A DNA stretch of 21,170 nt from Spirochaetaceae bacterium (GTDB lineage Bacteria; Spirochaetota; Spirochaetia; Treponematales; Treponemataceae). The position numbers and the translations under genes were made by a program. Shown piece after piece: positions 1 to 7,045 of this stretch. The stretch is from the NCBI GenBank assembly GCA_031272345.1, contig JAISTZ010000156.1, forward strand, positions 1 to 21,170. Reading direction: 5' to 3'. The notes below the pieces were generated by a model, which ran no database searches, was not told the origin of the DNA, and worked only from the letters and a program-made list of their open reading frames with translations. The first letter of the stretch is position 1. Each line of letters begins with the position of its first letter.

Positions 1-68
1 CCGTAAAAGTCGTCGGGTCCGTGGTAGTCCTTCAGGATTTCATCCAGAAGTTCTTTTGAAAAGGCCAT
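1..68 (-). CDS. IS256-family (mutator type) transposase, N-terminal fragment
   Basis: Only the first 22 codons are present, and the rest continues off the left edge. The start ATG is at 68-66 and is preceded by the good ribosome binding site AAGGAG, 6 bases upstream. The visible peptide begins MAFSKELLDEILKDYHGPDD. It matches the typical N-terminus of IS256-family DDE transposases (a KELLDE-L-KDY-P-D pattern), which catalyse cut-and-paste or copy transposition of their element. With so few residues the family call rests on this N-terminal pattern plus the repeat-like sequence just upstream. Whether the transposase is intact cannot be judged. Confidence 0.6.
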   Translation of the reverse strand, partial: MAFSKELLDEILKDYHGPDDFY

Positions 69-121
69 ACTTACTCCTTACTGTAGTATAGCCGTTTACA
101 CAAAAATCTTTACAGGATCTC
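1..121 (-). mobile_element. End of an IS256-family insertion sequence (partial)
   Basis: The left edge carries the 5' end of an IS256-type transposase. The roughly 50 bases before its start, read on the minus strand, run GATCCTGTAAAG then TTTGTGTAAACGG. They look like the terminal inverted repeat and leader usual for this family. The element's outer boundary is put near 119-122, directly after the stop codon of the BrnT-like gene. The other end and any target duplication lie outside the window, so the boundary is approximate. Confidence 0.6.
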
Positions 122-122
122 C

Positions 123-371
123 TTACCGCGACAATAGCGCATAATACTCTTTACGGCATTTCATCGCATGAAAAATCCGTATTTGATCATCTTCTAGAAG
201 ATTATACAAAATTTCTATCAGGTTTCCATTTCTGTCTGACCCGATAAGGAGATACCGGTTTTCTCCATCAAACAATTCATCATACCGTCTCTCCTGTATG
301 GCATTGTATATATCTTCCTCTGTATACCCATGTTTGAATGCGCTGTCCTTGAAAACAATGTCTCCGCCCAC
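123..371 (-). CDS. BrnT-like small protein (putative RelE-fold toxin)
   Basis: This is an 82-residue protein. It reads VFKDSAFKHGYTEEDI near the N-terminus, LIGSDRNGNLIEILYN in the middle and IRIFHAMKCRKEYYALL at the end. The order of a KHG segment, a central -IG--G-L--V-Y strand and an R-I-I/F-A-K-R C-terminus is that of BrnT/DUF4258-like RelE-fold toxins, which cleave RNA. This is a family-level inference from motif order. I place the start at GTG 371-369, not at the longer GTG at 389, because a promoter (TTGCGC-N17-TACAAT) covers 406-378 and leaves exactly 6 nt before GTG 371. No antitoxin (BrnA) gene follows: an IS end begins immediately after the stop. A partner may lie beyond the IS, or the gene may be an orphan. 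Confidence 0.5.
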   Translation of the reverse strand: MGGDIVFKDSAFKHGYTEEDIYNAIQERRYDELFDGENRYLLIGSDRNGNLIEILYNLLEDDQIRIFHAMKCRKEYYALLSR

Positions 372-377
372 ATTTCT

Positions 378-406
378 ATTGTACCGCACCTTTCACCGAT
401 GCGCAA
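378..406 (-). promoter_or_regulatory. Promoter of the BrnT-like gene, leaderless type
   Basis: On the minus strand, TTGCGC (406-401), a 17-base spacer and TACAAT (383-378) form a sigma70-type promoter. The expected transcription start coincides with the GTG at 371. There is no Shine-Dalgarno between them. Confidence 0.5.
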
Positions 407-614
407 GAGGGCGCGAGGGTTTTATTCCTAAAACCTTCAAAGGACTTGTTCAGAATGACCGGCACATCGGGAGACAGGGCCTCCGCCGTGACCCGTACAT
501 TTCCGGAAATCTACGGCAAGCAATGAACCCCCAGGCGCAAAGGAGGGGATACCCCCCAAAAAAAGCAATATTCAAGGGGTGGTGAGTCCGGTACGACGAT
601 TCTGAGGGGAGCTA
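390..614. other. Intergenic stretch with a short coding-like remnant
   Basis: I see no convincing gene in these 225 bases. Within them, 478-511 (minus strand) matches 30 of 34 bases of 4159-4192 in the hybrid kinase gene, in the same reading frame (ISG-VRVTAEA). That frame is open for about 44 codons on the minus strand between an upstream TAG and a downstream TAG. A G4-ATA-C4 hairpin next to an A7 run lies around 551-570 but does not have terminator polarity. The stretch could hold a decayed gene fragment. Confidence 0.4.
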
Positions 615-872
615 TCACGCAACGTGTTTTTGCCGGGTCTTTAGCAACTCATACAAGTATTCGGGTGCGAAGTCAACACCATTGTCCCAGCAAAGGGTAT
701 AATGGGCTAACTTCATTGTTTTGAATTTTTCCGGATCTAATAATTCACGGACGATTTCGCGGTGGTCCTTTTCAAGTTCAGTCTGAAAATTGATGACGCC
801 ACTCTGCCCGTCATTAAACTCAACATAGACTTCATAGCCGCCTCTATAAACGGCATCAGTAACTTCAAGCAT
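615..872 (-). CDS. DUF2442 domain protein
   Basis: This 85-residue protein matches the DUF2442 pattern: an N-terminal strand pair (Y-VYVEFNDGQSGVINF), then L-DPEKFK, and a C-terminal W-NGVDFAPEYLYELL. DUF2442 proteins are small and of uncertain function, and are often encoded directly after a DUF4160 gene, as here. The start ATG at 872 is preceded by GGGAGG, 6 bases upstream, and lies 15 bases after the DUF4160 stop, so the two genes form one operon. Such pairs are suspected toxin-antitoxin-like modules, but no activity can be read from the sequence. The gene is more AT-rich than the chromosome around it, which suggests mobility. Confidence 0.8.
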   Translation of the reverse strand: MLEVTDAVYRGGYEVYVEFNDGQSGVINFQTELEKDHREIVRELLDPEKFKTMKLAHYTLCWDNGVDFAPEYLYELLKTRQKHVA

Positions 873-887
873 TTTAACCTCCCGTGC

Positions 888-1148
888 CTAGACCAACGGC
901 TGTATTTTCAGGTATTTTCCTGTTGCCTGTATCATGTCCCAGTCCGCTATCAATTCTTGTTTGTGCATTGAGGCCCATTCGACAACATATCCAAGAATCC
1001 GCGAGGGCACATCCCCTTCCAATAAGGAAAGATTACCTATAGCGATAGAAGCGCTATACTCACCATATTCCACATGAAAGTGTGGAGGATTATGGTCGTT
1101 GAAATACATATACACCACAACACCCAAAAATCGACTCAATTCTGGCAT
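888..1148 (-). CDS. DUF4160 domain protein
   Basis: This 86-residue protein carries the hallmark DUF4160 core: an N-terminal MPELSRFLGVVVYMYFNDHNPPHFHVEYG segment in which YFNDHNPPHFHV is the recognisable signature (a NDH-PPHFH cluster that could bind metal), followed by IGNLSLLEGDVPSRILGYVVEWA. I choose ATG 1148-1146 over the in-frame ATG at 1169, because the upstream one lies inside the promoter elements (TTGACA at 1185-1180, TAGTAT at 1161-1156). The homologous part also begins at MPELSRF. The start codon is 7 nt after the -10, so the message is probably leaderless. It is the first gene of a two-gene operon with DUF2442. The family's function is not established. Confidence 0.8.
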   Translation of the reverse strand: MPELSRFLGVVVYMYFNDHNPPHFHVEYGEYSASIAIGNLSLLEGDVPSRILGYVVEWASMHKQELIADWDMIQATGKYLKIQPLV

Positions 1149-1155
1149 ATTGACT

Positions 1156-1185
1156 ATACTACCATCCACCTTGCCGGATTGTCAA
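1156..1185 (-). promoter_or_regulatory. Promoter of the DUF4160-DUF2442 pair, leaderless type
   Basis: Minus strand: TTGACA (1185-1180), an 18-base spacer and TAGTAT (1161-1156), overlapping an alternative TATAGT (1158-1153). The ATG at 1148 follows within 7 bases of the -10 and has no Shine-Dalgarno. Confidence 0.55.
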
Positions 1186-1274
1186 GGGGGGTGCGGCGGA
1201 GGCCAAAAGGCCTGTTTTATGCCCCACGGGTAGATTTTGCGTGGGCGGGTGTGAACGTACATGCCCCCGATCCC

Positions 1275-1302
1275 TTGACAACAGGCCGGAATATGCTACA
1301 AT
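1275..1302 (+). promoter_or_regulatory. Promoter of the FecR/two-component operon
   Basis: TTGACA (1275-1280), a 16-base spacer and TACAAT (1297-1302) form a near-consensus sigma70-type promoter. Transcription should start near 1309, giving a leader of about 33 bases before the ATG at 1342. An AAGGA ribosome binding site lies at about 1330. Confidence 0.6.
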
Positions 1303-1341
1303 CTTAATCAGAATTACGCAAGGCTGAGCAAGGACTTATGA

Positions 1342-2277
1342 ATGACGAATACGCAAAAAAGCGCCGTGGTCAATAGTTTCTTTTACGCCTTCTCCCTGGG
1401 GTGCGCGCTGCTTTTCGCCGTGCTCCTGTGGAATGACGTGTACCGGCGGTTCACCGAGAACACCAGGGCGCCTATCGGGTGGATTCTCAGGACAGGCAGA
1501 GTCGTCCAGCGCCAGCTCGCCCGGAGGACCATCTGGGAGCGGGCCGTCGCGGAATTGTCCCTCTATCCGGGGGACAAGATCCGCACGGGCGATGATTCCG
1601 CCGTCCGCATCTCCCTAGCGTCGGGGGACGTGATAGACCTGGGCAGCAACTCCATCATCACCATAGAAATCACCGGGGAGAACACGGGCGCCATCACCCT
1701 GGAGGCCGGAGTCGTGGTCCCCGTGGTTTCCACCGGCGGCGTGGTGGTGCGGACCATCGACGGCAAGACGGCGCCCCTGGGGGAGGAACCCCTCTACGCC
1801 GCCGGGGAGCCCCCAGGGGAGAGCCCCGTTGAGACCGGCGGCGCCCAGCCCGAGGCCGTCCCGGGGATGCCCCAGTCGGTCTTTCAGGAACTCGATGTGG
1901 TTGAAGAGACGGAACCCCTCCTCGAAGTGACCTCCCTTCTGCCGCGGCCTGAAAACCTCAGGCCCCAGGGAGTCATCGGCAGGGAAGAGCTGGCCGAGGC
2001 CCAGGGGGTCGTCTTTTCCTGGGATCCGGTTCCGGGGGCGGAACGCTATGAGCTGACCCTGCGGACCCCGGAGGGGGTCCTCCTGCGGAGCGAATTGGTC
2101 CCCTCCACGGCCCGCTATGTGTCCGACCTCGCCCTCTTCCTGTCCTACCGCAGCCTCTTCTGGTCCGTGCAGGCCCATGGGGAAGGGGAAATCCGGAGCG
2201 CCGTTGCGACGGGGATTCTGGACATATACCTGCCCCCCATCGAGGCCCCGGAACCGGGCCTGCCTGAAAGGCGCTGA
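1342..2277 (+). CDS. Membrane-anchored FecR-domain protein
   Basis: This 311-residue protein has one N-terminal membrane anchor (about residues 12-31, FFYAFSLGCALLFAVLLW). A FecR-type beta domain at about 55-130 contains the diagnostic GDKIRTGDDSAVRISLASGD stretch and a following IDLGSNSIITIE strand. A Pro/Glu/Gly-rich linker spans about 145-200. A C-terminal FN3-like domain at about 225-300 begins FSWDPVPGAERYELTL. FecR domains outside iron transport occur in many spirochaete envelope proteins and probably bind ligands or partners. The protein should be exposed to the periplasm. It is the first gene of a five-gene operon with a second FN3-like protein 8 bases downstream. A direct FecI/FecR iron role is unlikely, because no FecI sigma factor or TonB receptor is nearby. 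Confidence 0.75.
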   Translation: MTNTQKSAVVNSFFYAFSLGCALLFAVLLWNDVYRRFTENTRAPIGWILRTGRVVQRQLARRTIWERAVAELSLYPGDKIRTGDDSAVRISLASGDVIDLGSNSIITIEITGENTGAITLEAGVVVPVVSTGGVVVRTIDGKTAPLGEEPLYAAGEPPGESPVETGGAQPEAVPGMPQSVFQELDVVEETEPLLEVTSLLPRPENLRPQGVIGREELAEAQGVVFSWDPVPGAERYELTLRTPEGVLLRSELVPSTARYVSDLALFLSYRSLFWSVQAHGEGEIRSAVATGILDIYLPPIEAPEPGLPERR

Positions 2278-2285
2278 GGCTGACG

Positions 2286-3161
2286 ATGAAGCGGCTGTCC
2301 CTCGTCCTGGTCGTTCTGAGTTTTGCCCTGCCGGGTTTTGCTCAGACCTATTCGTACAGGATGAGCTGGTCCCCGGTGCCCGCCGCCCGGCGCTACAGGG
2401 TGGTCGTGGAAAAGCTGGAAGCCGACTGGATAGTCGCCATCGAATTCGAGACCGCGGCCCTGTGGGCGAACCTGTCCCTGGAACAGGGAGAGTACCGCTA
2501 CCAGGTTACGGGCAAGGACATCCTGGGGCTTTTGGGCGAACCCTCCCAGTGGGTTGCCTTCACCGTGAGCCCCCCTGAGGACGCCCCTGAACCGCAGGCT
2601 CCAGGGGCTGAAACCGGAGGAGAACCCCGTGTTCCGCCCCCGGCGGAGGGCGGCGGAGGTGAATCCCGCGCTTCGCGTCCGGCGGGTGACGCCGGGCTCC
2701 AGGGGGAGGAATCCGCGGAAGCCCAGCCGGAGGCCGGGGCCTTTGCGGCCGCGGCGGGGGCGGAGGTCAACCTGCTTGACCTGGGAAAAAGTTTTGCGGT
2801 AGGATGTTCCCTTACAGGGGAATGGCGTTTTAGCCGGAGTTTGTCCGCTGGAGGGTTCTTTTTGGCCAGTTTTGGGATTGCGGAACTGTTTACCCTGGAG
2901 AGCGGCGTGTTCATGCGCTGGTACTTCTTCCGGCCCGGGGCCGTCCCTCTGGAGATCTTCCTGGAGGGCGCACTTGGGGCCGCCGCGGTCATGCGGAACG
3001 CTTCGCCCGGGGATTCCCTGGGCCTCGTAGACGCGGGGCTGTCGGCGGGAATGCGGTACTTCCTGGGAAAATTCTACGCCGAACCCTACGTCCGGGCGGG
3101 GTATCCCTTCCTCACGGGCGCGGGGGTCCGGTTCGGCTACGCCAACGGGAGGCCCCAATGA
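2286..3161 (+). CDS. Secreted FN3-like protein with C-terminal outer-membrane barrel-like domain
   Basis: This 291-residue protein has a clear signal peptide (MKRLSLVLVVLSFALPGFAQ) with probable cleavage near residue 19-20. Residues 25-100 form an FN3-like domain (MSWSPVPAARRYRVVVEKLE), similar in style to the C-terminal domain of the preceding gene product. A low-complexity Pro/Glu/Gly/Ala linker covers about 95-157. From about 158 to the end, alternating hydrophobic and aromatic strands (FAVGCSLTGEWRFSRSLSAG, FMRWYFF, MRYFLGKFYAEPYVRAGYPF) resemble a small outer-membrane beta-barrel. The pairing of periplasmic domain and barrel suggests it links the outer membrane to the FecR protein and the kinase. 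The stop overlaps the next start by 4 bases (ATGA). No named family was recognised. Confidence 0.6.
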   Translation: MKRLSLVLVVLSFALPGFAQTYSYRMSWSPVPAARRYRVVVEKLEADWIVAIEFETAALWANLSLEQGEYRYQVTGKDILGLLGEPSQWVAFTVSPPEDAPEPQAPGAETGGEPRVPPPAEGGGGESRASRPAGDAGLQGEESAEAQPEAGAFAAAAGAEVNLLDLGKSFAVGCSLTGEWRFSRSLSAGGFFLASFGIAELFTLESGVFMRWYFFRPGAVPLEIFLEGALGAAAVMRNASPGDSLGLVDAGLSAGMRYFLGKFYAEPYVRAGYPFLTGAGVRFGYANGRPQ

Positions 3162-4003
3162 GACGCCCCCAGGCCCGAATCGCCCTTGCGGCGGGGAGCC
3201 TTCTTTTCATCTTCATATCCTGCGAGAACTGGATACTGACATCCCTGATGGACGGGAAGGACGGAACCAGCGCCTCCCCCGCGTATCCCTGGGAAAGCGC
3301 GCCCGTTTACTACATCGACTCCAACGGCAACGACGATACCGGAGACGGCACGGCGGACTATCCTTGGTACTCGCCCCAAAAAGCCGTGAACGCAATAAAG
3401 ACCGAGGCTGGACGCTGGTCCATCCCGCAGGTAAAACAGGTAACCATTGTCATCTCCGGAGATATAACCACCGGTCAACTCAACGTAATGGGCAACAGAA
3501 TTAACACGATAATGATTCTGGTTGAAGGCGCTGATATGCCGGAAATCGTGCTCAAGGGCGGCGAAAAGGGCGGGAGCATCGACGGCGAGGAAACAGTATC
3601 AATCCTGGTAGTGGGCAGTGGGGGGAAGGTAACCCTGGCCGAGAACCTCCTCCTGGCCAACGCCAACGGCGCGGTTCAGGTGAAGGGCGGTTCCTTCACC
3701 ATGTCAGGCGGAGAAATAGGGGATAACTCCACCGCCGCCTATGGCGGCGGAGTTTATGTGGACGGCGGTTCCTTCACCATGTCCGGGGGCGTGATCTACG
3801 GCTCAAAGACCGCTGATACTGAAGCGGATGCTGAATCCCTGGCGAACAGCGCTGAATCCGGCGGCGCGGCGCTCTGGGTGAAGAGCGGCACGGCGAAATG
3901 GGGCAGTAGCGGCGGCAGCATTGGGGATACCCCCTGCGCGGCGAACAGCGACATCGTAGCCTCAATCCCAGGGGGCGTCGAAAAACGGCTCTCGGCGCCG
4001 TAA
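3158..4003 (+). CDS. Lipoprotein with beta-helix repeats
   Basis: This 281-residue protein has a lipoprotein signal: a basic N-terminus, a hydrophobic stretch (LAAGSLLFIFIS) and a candidate lipidated Cys22 in FISC, acceptable under relaxed spirochaete lipobox rules. The mature part opens with VYYIDSNGNDDTGDGTADYP-W, the DUF1565-like start of right-handed beta-helix proteins. It contains two copies of GGSFTMSGG (about residues 177-213), separated by GDNSTAAYGGGVYVD. Proteins of this style are abundant surface lipoproteins in termite-gut treponemes. The gene overlaps the barrel gene upstream by 4 bases and precedes the kinase by 15 bases, so it is probably an envelope component of the same sensing system. 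Its ligand is unknown. Fewer repeats are present than in large relatives. Confidence 0.65.
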   Translation: MRRPQARIALAAGSLLFIFISCENWILTSLMDGKDGTSASPAYPWESAPVYYIDSNGNDDTGDGTADYPWYSPQKAVNAIKTEAGRWSIPQVKQVTIVISGDITTGQLNVMGNRINTIMILVEGADMPEIVLKGGEKGGSIDGEETVSILVVGSGGKVTLAENLLLANANGAVQVKGGSFTMSGGEIGDNSTAAYGGGVYVDGGSFTMSGGVIYGSKTADTEADAESLANSAESGGAALWVKSGTAKWGSSGGSIGDTPCAANSDIVASIPGGVEKRLSAP

Positions 4004-4018
4004 CACGGAAGCAGCAGG

Positions 4019-7000
4019 ATGAAACAAGAGAACGGCAGGACGGAACAGAACAAGCGCGTCTCGGCGCCGCGGAGACCCCTGTGGGTAAAATTCGCGGCCT
4101 GCGTTATGGCTATCATCTTTTTCGCCCTGGTTCTGGACACGGTGATCATATCCATCCTGATTTCCGGGGATGTGCGGGTTACGGCGGAGGCCACCAACTA
4201 CAACACCAACCAGCAGCGGGCGGCCCAGGTGAACGACTTCCTCCAGGGCGACATGGATGACGCGCGGCTGCACCTGAACGTCCTTGAGGCCACAGGGACC
4301 AAAGCGGTCAGGGACATGACGACGACGAACTTTTTCAGGATTCACCGGAACATCGCGGCGGTGGTCGTGGACACCTTCGCCGGGGGGGATCAGGGGACCC
4401 GCCTGGTGAACAACGCCCTCCTCGCCCTGAACAGGGCCGACCCCTCTGTCCTGGACGACCTGCTCACCGCCTACGCGGACGACTTCAACCGGGCCGCCCT
4501 CGGGTACATTTTGCTGCGGAACGTGACGGACATCATGGGCTTCCAGTCGATCGGAATCTTCTTCCCCTTCGGCAGCAAAAGCGCGGCGGTCCTCTGGTCC
4601 ACGGCCCAGCTCAACACCGACTTCGGCATCGGGGCGAATCAGTCCCTCATGGTGAACGACCGGGGGGAGGTCGTCTCCCACGGGGACCCGGAGCTTCTGC
4701 AAACCGGCGTCATAGGCCCCGAAATGTACGGCGTCATCATGGGCATGGGGCTCGACAACATGCAGACCGTCGCCCGGGACGCCAACGGGACGCTCTGCTT
4801 CATCGCCATCAGGAGGCTCCCGGCTCTCGGCGGGTCGGTGATAACAAAAATTCCCCAGGCCACGGTTTTCGAGGGCGTCCGGGCCACGGTGCGCAGGAAC
4901 GTCTACCTGGTGGCGATGATTCTGAGCCTGTCCCTGGCCTTCGCGTGGCTCTTCTCCAAAACCGTCACCCGTCCGGTAGAAACCCTGGTGCAGGCGGTCC
5001 GCCAGGTGGGCCGGGGAGACTACAGCGCCAGTGTCCCCATCAGCACCAACGACGAGCTCGGCGAGCTCAGCGCGAGCTTCAACACCATGAGCCGGAGCAT
5101 CGCCCAGAGCCACAGCGAACTGGACAGGGCCAACCTGAAATTGCAGGAGGTGAACGAAAGCCTGGAAAACACCGTCAAAGAGCGCACCTCCGAGCTGGAA
5201 CGTCAGACCGCCCTGGCCCAGGCCGCCTCCACCGCCAAGGGTGACTTCCTGGCCGCCATGTCCCACGAGATCCGCACCCCCCTCACCGCCATCATCGGCA
5301 TGAGCGACCTCATGCCCAGGGTCAACTTCGACGAGACCCAGGCCGACTATTTCAACAAAATATCCGGCATGTCCCATATTCTCATGGACATCGTCAACGA
5401 CATCCTCGATTTCTCCAAGATCGAAACGGGCAAGATGGAGCTCCTGCCCCGGCATTACAACCTTCGCATCATGTTCGAGAATCTCGCCTCGGCCCAGCGC
5501 TTCCAGGCGTCCGCGAAGGGTCTGGAATTCCGCGCGGCCTTCGACCCCGGCCTGCCCGAGGTGGTCTACGGGGACGACGCCAGGGTGCGCCAGATCATGA
5601 TGAACCTGGTGAGCAACGCCGTCAAATACACCAAGGACGGCTTTGTCGAATTCAGCCTGAACATGGCGAAGCGCCGCCGGGGAAAACTCTACATCGCCGT
5701 GGTGGTCCGGGACTCCGGGATCGGCATACGGGAGGAGCAGAAGGAGCGGCTCTTCACCAGGTTTGAACGGCTCGACCGGGAGCAGAACCGGATGATCCAG
5801 GGCACGGGCCTGGGGCTGGCCATCACCAGGCAGCTCCTCGACCTGATGGGGGGCTTCATCACCATCGAGAGCGTCTACGGGGAGGGGTCAACCTTCAGCG
5901 CCTTCATCCCCCTGGTGAAGGGCGACGTCGCCAAGGTGGAAACGGCCCGGGGCAGGGACTTCCTGGTGCGGGCGGCGGGGGACCTGCGGGTCCTGGTGGT
6001 CGACGACGGACAGGCCAACCGCACCGTGGCGTCGGGCTACCTGGCCCGCCACGGCATCACCGCGGACACCGCCGAAAGCGGCGAGGAAGCCCTGTCGAAG
6101 ATAGGGGCAGGGCAGTACGACCTCATCTTCATGGACCACCTCATGCCCGGCATGGGCGGCCCCGAAACGACCCAGGCTATCCGCGCCCTGGAGCCGGACT
6201 GGTGCAAGACGGTCCCCATCGTGGCCTTTTCCGCCAACGCCATCCAGGGGGCCAGGGAATTCTTCATCGCCGCCGGAATGAACGACTTCATCAGCAAACC
6301 CATACGCCCGGACGAACTCAACCGGGTGCTGCGGGACTGGCTCCCCTCGGACAAGATAGAGCTTCTTTCACCCCACGGAAACGCCCCGCTCCCGGCGGGC
6401 AAAAAGCCTGGGGGCGGCTCTCTCCGCGCGGAATTGGACAGGGTCATCCCCGACCTCGGCGCCGCCCTGGAGCACACCGGCGGCATGGGGGAGCTCCGGG
6501 AGTACCTTGAGGTGTTTCACCGGGAGCTCCCTTCAACGATGGACACCCTCAGGGAGACCCTCGCCGCCGGGGACCTCCCCTCGTACCGGATCGCCGTTCA
6601 CAAGGTCAAGGGCATGATGGGGATTCTGGGGGCGGCGGAACTCGAGGACCGGGCCAAAAGCCTGGAAGACGCGGCCGCCGGGGGCGACGGGGACTCCTGC
6701 CGGACGGACAGCGAAGGGGCTATCACGGCGTTCATGGACTTCCGGGACAAAATCGGGGGGCTTTCCTTCTTCCATGAAGGGCGGAAACGCGCGGGGGCGG
6801 ACAGGGCGCTTGTCATCGAAAAGCTGGAGGCCCTCTGCTCCGCGGCGTCCAACAGCAGACTCGACAACGCCATGGACCTGGCGGCGGAACTGGAGGGCCT
6901 GTACCCCGAAGGAACCGGGGAGGAAAAGTGGGCCGAAGACTGGGGAAAGATAAAGACCCGTCTTGACCGCATTGATTTTTCGGGCGCGGCCGGAGAAATC

Positions 7001-7045
7001 AGAGCGCTCATTGAACGTATGGATGTAAGAGGAGGAGGCGCATGA
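4019..7045 (+). CDS. Hybrid sensor histidine kinase (HAMP-HisKA-HATPase-REC-HPt)
   Basis: This 1008-residue inner-membrane phosphorelay kinase has TM1 at about 24-48, an extracytoplasmic sensor region at about 50-292 of no recognised family, TM2 at about 294-313 and a HAMP domain to about 366. A coiled coil covers 366-405. HisKA has phospho-acceptor His416 in MSHEIRTPLT. In HATPase the N-box has Asn529/Asn533, the G1 box has DSGIG at 565, and GTGLGLAI follows. REC has acidic Asp662/663 and phospho-acceptor Asp706. An HPt domain has His861 in HKVKGMMGILGA. About 100 further helical residues end the protein and could be a second, His-less HPt-like bundle. The stop overlaps the response regulator start (ATGA), so the two form a cognate pair. 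The ribosome binding site is weak (CAGG), which suggests coupling to the lipoprotein gene. The phosphate path His416-Asp706-His861-Asp72 of the partner is inferred from domain order. Confidence 0.9.
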   Translation: MKQENGRTEQNKRVSAPRRPLWVKFAACVMAIIFFALVLDTVIISILISGDVRVTAEATNYNTNQQRAAQVNDFLQGDMDDARLHLNVLEATGTKAVRDMTTTNFFRIHRNIAAVVVDTFAGGDQGTRLVNNALLALNRADPSVLDDLLTAYADDFNRAALGYILLRNVTDIMGFQSIGIFFPFGSKSAAVLWSTAQLNTDFGIGANQSLMVNDRGEVVSHGDPELLQTGVIGPEMYGVIMGMGLDNMQTVARDANGTLCFIAIRRLPALGGSVITKIPQATVFEGVRATVRRNVYLVAMILSLSLAFAWLFSKTVTRPVETLVQAVRQVGRGDYSASVPISTNDELGELSASFNTMSRSIAQSHSELDRANLKLQEVNESLENTVKERTSELERQTALAQAASTAKGDFLAAMSHEIRTPLTAIIGMSDLMPRVNFDETQADYFNKISGMSHILMDIVNDILDFSKIETGKMELLPRHYNLRIMFENLASAQRFQASAKGLEFRAAFDPGLPEVVYGDDARVRQIMMNLVSNAVKYTKDGFVEFSLNMAKRRRGKLYIAVVVRDSGIGIREEQKERLFTRFERLDREQNRMIQGTGLGLAITRQLLDLMGGFITIESVYGEGSTFSAFIPLVKGDVAKVETARGRDFLVRAAGDLRVLVVDDGQANRTVASGYLARHGITADTAESGEEALSKIGAGQYDLIFMDHLMPGMGGPETTQAIRALEPDWCKTVPIVAFSANAIQGAREFFIAAGMNDFISKPIRPDELNRVLRDWLPSDKIELLSPHGNAPLPAGKKPGGGSLRAELDRVIPDLGAALEHTGGMGELREYLEVFHRELPSTMDTLRETLAAGDLPSYRIAVHKVKGMMGILGAAELEDRAKSLEDAAAGGDGDSCRTDSEGAITAFMDFRDKIGGLSFFHEGRKRAGADRALVIEKLEALCSAASNSRLDNAMDLAAELEGLYPEGTGEEKWAEDWGKIKTRLDRIDFSGAAGEIRALIERMDVRGGGA

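Noticed and set aside
298..585. A 95-codon plus-strand open frame over the left intergenic region
   Set aside because: It overlaps the BrnT-like gene in antisense, has no ribosome binding site, and its translation matches no pattern I know.
1342..2277. FecR-domain protein as part of an iron-citrate sensing system
   Set aside because: No FecI-type sigma factor, TonB receptor or iron transporter is nearby. The domain arrangement (anchor, FecR, linker, FN3-like) is that of a general envelope protein.
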